Shown here piece by piece: positions 59,762 to 64,000 of a DNA stretch of 64,000 bases. The DNA lies in NCBI GenBank assembly GCA_963693085.1, contig OY856414.1, positions 264,067,001-264,131,000 on the forward strand. The letters run 5' to 3'. Position 1 is the stretch's first letter, and each line of letters opens with the position of its first letter. A program made the translations under genes and the position numbers. The notes beneath the pieces were generated by a model. That model was not told the DNA's origin, made no database searches, and worked only from the letters and a program-made list of their open reading frames with translations. The stretch is from Alisma plantago-aquatica. Taxonomy: Eukaryota; Streptophyta; Magnoliopsida; Alismatales; Alismataceae.

Positions 59762-60682
59762 TTGAAAGAGACTAATATGGACACTAGATTCCAAAAATTT
59801 AAGGAGGCGATGAAGAAACTCTATATCGACATCCTGCTCCTCGATGCTCTCTCTAACGTACCGGCTTGGGCTAAATATCTAAAAACTCTGTTATTAAAAA
59901 AATACATTACTGAAGAACGAGAAACTGTCAAACTAGCTCAAACCACCTCCGATATCATCCTTAATAAGATTCCAAAGAAAAAGAAGGACCCTGGTTCCTT
60001 CGGTATTCAGTGCTGTATTGGAAATGCCTCAAGCAAAAAGGGATTAGCTGACTTAGGGGCTAGCATATCAATTATGCCCTACTCCATGTGTAAACGATTA
60101 GGGTTCACTGACTTGCTGCCCACAACGATGACAATTCAGTTAGCTGACTCCACTATCATTGCACCTTTAGGAATTATCGAAGATATTCCAGTCAGAATAG
60201 GAAAAGATGCCTATGTCCCGTGCAATTTCATTATTATGGATATCAAGGAAGATCTGAGATACCCAATAATATTTGGCAGACCTTTCCTTGCCACAACCAG
60301 GGCACTTATTGATGTTGAAGCTGGAACGATCATCTTAAGACTGGGAAAAGAAGCAATTCAATTCCGAGTTCTCAACAGCATGAAAGGTCCCAACATTCAA
60401 GAGGAGGTTTTTCTCTTAGATTCAATCCACCAAATGTCCCAATTGGATATATCTGAGCCATCTGATGAGTTGGAGAATGTTCTGACTAATCCAAAAGTCG
60501 AATTTTCAGCAAATGAATTGGTTCTACAATGTTTGCAACACTTAGAGAAAGCTGAAGAAGCGCCGACAACCACCTTTGAGGAGCTCAAATCTGTCACCAT
60601 TTTAGAAGCAACAGAAGAACCCAAGGCCCCCGAGATGAAGACTCTACCATCGGGACTTAAACATGTCTTCTTGGACAAATAA
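59762..60682 (+). pseudogene. Protease region of the second Athila-like element
   Basis: Open for 306 codons. Active site LADLGASISIMP (DLGAS at 60050-60064), then IQLADSTIIAPLGIIEDIPVR, CNFIIMDI and IFGRPFLATTRALIDV, the flap and C-terminal parts of retroviral-type aspartic proteases. The Gly in GRPFL is kept, unlike in the nested Athila-like element. An acidic linker follows to TAA at 60680-60682, which separates it from RT in the same frame. The protease fold itself looks intact. Confidence 0.83.
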
Positions 60683-61640
60683 AAATTATGTCCAGTCATC
60701 ATCAGTTCCACCCTGACAGAAAACCAGGAAGAAAGGCTTCTTGTTGAGATGAAGAAACACAAGAAAGTCATTGGGTACAAAATAACTGACCTTACAGGTA
60801 TAAACCCAGCTTTATGCATGCATAGACTGCCCATGGTCAAAGAATTCAAGCCATCAAGAGAACACCAGAGGAAGCTGAACCCCAATCTAAAAGAAGTTGT
60901 CCGCCTTGAAGTTCTCAAACTACTGAAAGCTGGCATAATTTACCCAATCTCATATTCCCAATGGGTCAGCCTCGTCCAAGTGGTCCCCAAAAAGGGAGGA
61001 ACCACTGTCGTGATAAATGACAAGAATGAGTTAGTACCAACAAGGACTGTGACAGGGTGGAGGATGTGTATCGACTATAGGAAACTAAACAAATCAACGC
61101 AAAAAGATCACTACCCTCTGCCCTTTCTCGATGAAGTCCTAGAACGCTTAGCCCATCAGAAATACTTCTGCTATCTAGATGGTTATTCCGGGTTCTACCA
61201 AATCCCTATACACCCGGAAGACCAAGAGAAAACTACCTTTACCTGCCCCTTTGGAACCTATGCTTTCAGAAGAATGCCATTCGGGCTGTGCAACGCACCT
61301 GCTACATTCCAAAGATGTATGTCTGCTATTTTTGCAGGATTAACAGAATCTATAATGGAGGTGTTCATGGATGAGTTTTTAGTTTACGGAGATTCCTTCG
61401 ACAACTGTCTACTCAACCTTGGACAAGTCTTACAACGATGTGAGGAAATGAACCTCATCCTGAATTGGAAAAAATGCCATTTTATGGTAACTGAAGGTGT
61501 CGTCCTCGGACATAGAGGAAGCGACAGAGGGATTGAGGTAGACAAGGCAAAAATTGATGTTATCTCGAAGTTGTCACCACCAAAAGATATAAAAGGAGTA
61601 TGAGCATTCTTGGGACATGTTGGGTTTTACAGAAGATTCA
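60683..61640 (+). pseudogene. Reverse transcriptase of the second Athila-like element
   Basis: Copies the element's RNA into cDNA. Motifs in order: GIIYPISYSQWVSLVQVVPKK-type start near 60940, WRMCIDYRKLNKSTQKDHYP near 61060, YLDGYSGFYQIPIHPEDQEKT near 61170, YAFRRMPFGLCNAPATFQRC near 61265. At the active site the sequence is FMDE (61364-61375) in place of the usual (Y/F)MDD, so the second catalytic Asp is Glu. TGA at 61601-61603 interrupts the thumb region before [16 protein letters not shown]. Same frame as gag and protease. Confidence 0.87.
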
Positions 61641-62440
61641 TTAAAGATTTCTCAAAAATAGCAAAACCAATGACCCAACTTCTAACTAAAGACACCGAGT
61701 TCAATTTTAATCAAGAATGCTTACAAAGTTTCTCAACATTGAAAAATGCTTTAATCTCTGCACCCATACTAAGAGCCCCGGATTGGTCACAACCTTTTGA
61801 AATCATGTGTGACGCCAGCAATTATGCCATAGGGGCCATTTTAGGGCAAAGAATCGACAAGAAACCTTATGTTATATACTACACATCCAAAACGCTCGAT
61901 GAAGCGCAGAAGAACTACACCACTAAAGAAAAGGAGTTCTTGGCGGTCATCTACGCATTTGAGAAATTCTGTTCATACCTGATTGGAGCTAAGGTCATCG
62001 TCTACACTGACCACTCCGCTATACGATATCTAATTCAGAAGCAGGATGCAAAACCCATACTTATCCGCTGGGTGATGATGCTTCAGGAATTTGATTTGGA
62101 AATCAAAGACAAAAGCGGATTGGATAATGTCGTCGCTGATCACCTCATCCGCATTGAAGTCGAGGACGAGGATAAAGTGCCTATCCAAGACTCCCTCCCT
62201 AATGACCAGCTAATGAAAGTTACAACAAGATTCCCTTGGTATGCTGACATAGTAAACTATCTGGCTACGGGAATCGTTCACCCTTCCGCCTCTTACCATG
62301 ACAAAAATAAATTATTCCACGATGTCAAGCAATACTATTGGGACGAACCTTATCTCCTTCGACTATGTGCAGACGGACTTTTCCGCCGCTGCCTACCTGA
62401 GGAAGAGATCACTCCTATCCTAGAACATTGTCACTCCGAC
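61641..62440 (+). pseudogene. RNase H and linker of the second Athila-like element
   Basis: RNase H removes the RNA template strand. All four acidic landmarks are readable: [11 protein letters not shown] (61805), [13 protein letters not shown] (61920), [13 protein letters not shown] (62000) and [13 protein letters not shown] (62130). Open from 61604 up to the frameshift near 62446. This is the domain deleted from the nested Athila-like element, so it serves as its reference. Confidence 0.85.
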
Positions 62441-63530
62441 CCCCATTGGAGGACATATGAGTTCAAAAAAGACAGCTATGAAAATACTACAATCGGGTTT
62501 CTTTTGGCCAACAATAGCAAAATATTCCCATGATTTTGTAAAATCATGCAACAAGTGTCAACTCTCCGGTGGTATAACAAAAAGAAATGAAATGCCTCTC
62601 ACTATGTGGCAGGAGATAGAGATTTTTGATGTTTGGGGGATAGACTATATGGGTCCCTTCCCCTCTTCATATGGATACTCTTACATACTGGTCGCTGTGG
62701 ACTATGTCTCGTAATGGGTAGAAGCTATACCCACAGTTTCCAGCGATTCCAAACCAGTCATAAAGATGTTTAACGATATCATTTTCCCCAGATTTGGAGT
62801 CCCCCGAACTGTCATATCTGATGGTGGAACCCATTTTCTAGAGCGAAGCTTTGAAGCTCTCTTAAAGAAATATGAAGTCAATCATAAAGTTGCCACGCCT
62901 TACCATCCACAAACGAGTGGACAGGTTGAAGTTTTGAACAGACAATTAAAGGCAATCTTAGAGAAAACCGTAAATAGACATCGCACTGACTGGTCCACCA
63001 AGCTTTCCGATGCCCTTTGGGCTTACCGAACATCTTATAAAATGCCAATTGGGACAACCCCATTCCGTTTGGTATACGGGAAGTCATGCCATCTTCCATT
63101 GGAACTGGAACATAAGGTTTGGTGGGCCATTAAACAACTGAATTTCGATTTCAACAGTGCCAGAGAAAACAGACAACTCCAACTACAAGAGCTAGAGGAG
63201 CTCCAAATGTCCGCGTATCAAAGTGTCATGATTTATAAAGAACAAACCAAGATGTGGCACGATGGTCATCCAAAAAGAAAAGACATCAACATTGGAGATA
63301 AAGTCCTTCTTTTCAACTCCAGGCTCAAAATGTTCCCCGGGAAACTCCGCACAAAGTGGTCTGGGCCTTTCACCATTAAACATATATACCTGACTGGAGC
63401 CATCATAATTGTTGACAGCAATGGAGGAGAAAGGACAGTCAATGGACATTGATTGAAAAAATATTATACTCTAGCAGACAAAATGCCGAGACAGACCATT
63501 GAGATCAGAGACCCCACAGTGTCAACATAA
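62441..63530 (+). pseudogene. Integrase of the second Athila-like element
   Basis: An apparent one-base insertion near 62446 shifts the frame inside the zinc finger (CHSDPH before it, KSCNKCQLSGG after it). D,D-E residues: GIDYMGPF near 62640, VISDGGTHF near 62815, [10 protein letters not shown] near 62920. Stops: TAA 62712-62714 (after VDYVS) and TGA 63450-63452 (after VNGH). The frame then continues LKKYYTLADKMPRQT to the natural-looking stop TAA at 63528-63530. A GPF-type module ([12 protein letters not shown]) is present; no chromodomain. Confidence 0.86.
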
Positions 63531-63575
63531 CAACATCAAACTTCGTCGAGCCAGTGACGTAAAACCCAGGCACTA

Positions 63576-63593
63576 CTTGGGAGGCAACCCAAG
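63576..63593. other. Short hairpin after integrase
   Basis: CTTGGG-6-CCCAAG (TTGGGAGGCAACCCAA), about 45 bp after the end of pol. This TTGGGAGGCAACCCAA-like string is common after pol in Athila-type elements. Confidence 0.6.
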
Positions 63594-63729
63594 ATCTAAG
63601 TACCACCGTTTATCTTTTATCTTTATTTCCTGTTCCGTTCGTTAACTTAGGTTTATCGTCTGAAAAATATGAAAATTCACATAACAAAAACATACATAAA
63701 ATATAAAAATAAAAATAATCTTAACCCTC

Positions 63730-63859
63730 CCAAACGGTCTTGAAACCGTTTGGGGCCAAATGGTCTCGAAACTGTTTGGGGCCAAACGGTCTCGAAACTG
63801 TTTGGTGCCAAACGGTCTCAAAACCGTTTGGGGCCAAATGGTCGCTAAACCGTTTGGCC
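63730..63859. repeat. 26-bp inverted-repeat array, 5 units, downstream of integrase
   Basis: Exactly five 26-bp units. In unit 1, CCAAACGGT and ACCGTTTGG are perfect 9-bp inverted arms around six bases. Same 26-bp period and AAACGGTC core as the LTR array at 55745-56134, but a distinct unit sequence. Confidence 0.93.
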
Positions 63860-63890
63860 TAGGGTTTTTGTAAGGTCAACCCCTGAATCC

Positions 63891-63900
63891 TATAAATATA
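63891..63900 (+). promoter_or_regulatory. TATA box of a candidate internal promoter
   Basis: TATAAATATA in AATCCTATAAATATAACCCC, 32 bp after the last array unit, followed by a CT-rich leader like that of the LTR (56337). The sequence after it runs to the window edge, so any ORF it serves cannot be seen. Confidence 0.55.
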
Positions 63901-64000
63901 ACCCCCCCTCCTTCTTCTTTCTTTCAATTCCTGAACTCCCTTAACCCTCGGTGCACCGTTCCATCTCTGCTTCCACTCCCGCGCAACCTCTGACGAAAGT

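Larger units (their letters stand above)
55575..64000 (+). mobile_element. Athila-like Ty3/gypsy element, plus strand, cut by the window end
   Basis: 5' LTR 55575-57567, PBS 57573-57590, then gag, protease, RT, RNase H and integrase in one ancestral frame (57737-63530), a post-integrase repeat array and a TATA box; the 3' LTR lies beyond the window. TGAT/ATCA LTR ends and a tRNA-Asp-like PBS fit Athila. About eight premature stops, one frameshift and a mutated RT active site make it inactive. Expected TSD: CTCTC (55570-55574). Confidence 0.88.

Overview
This is plant nuclear DNA, from a repeat-rich and probably large genome; species not determinable from the window. I find no host protein-coding gene, tRNA gene or intact rRNA gene. 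Almost everything recognisable is LTR retrotransposon, nested several layers deep, with tRNA-iMet or tRNA-Asp primer-binding sites (PBS), polypurine tracts (PPT) and decayed gag/pol reading frames.

Layout. 1-2100: AT-rich DNA without a gene. About 2100-3783: a Ty3/gypsy LTR with a TATA box and no internal domain after it (solo or truncated). 4086-38194: an old minus-strand Ty1/copia element (3' LTR 4086-5857; RNase H/RT remnants 5870-6588; RT start and integrase 34170-33260; part of the 5' LTR 37463-38194). Three insertions broke it: (i) a plus-strand gag-only Tekay/Del-like family in head-to-tail form, truncated LTR - gag - LTR - gag - LTR (6590-33259); (ii) a Cassandra-type miniature element with 5S rRNA-derived LTRs (34210-35032); (iii) a decayed Tekay-like element starting at 38195. 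Inside the middle LTR of the tandem sits a complete minus-strand Athila-like element (13557-25931, target-site duplication GTGTA). 40702-52842 is a complete minus-strand gag-only element of the same broad family as the tandem (TSD TTCCC). 55575-64000 is a second Athila-like element on the plus strand, cut by the window end.

Relations between parts. The gag-only elements keep a gag frame but no protease, RT or integrase, so they would need enzymes from elsewhere. All three gag copies, from two diverged subfamilies, carry the same in-frame TGA followed by CTA, a context known to favour stop-codon readthrough. Both Athila-like elements carry the full gag-protease-RT-RNase H-integrase order, now broken. 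In each, the short inverted-repeat array found in the LTR occurs again downstream of integrase. In the second element this internal array stands just upstream of a TATA box, as in its LTR; in the first it precedes an extra ORF. This suggests an LTR-like internal promoter for the post-integrase ORF. These two points, the tandem array and the Cassandra element are the most worthwhile leads.
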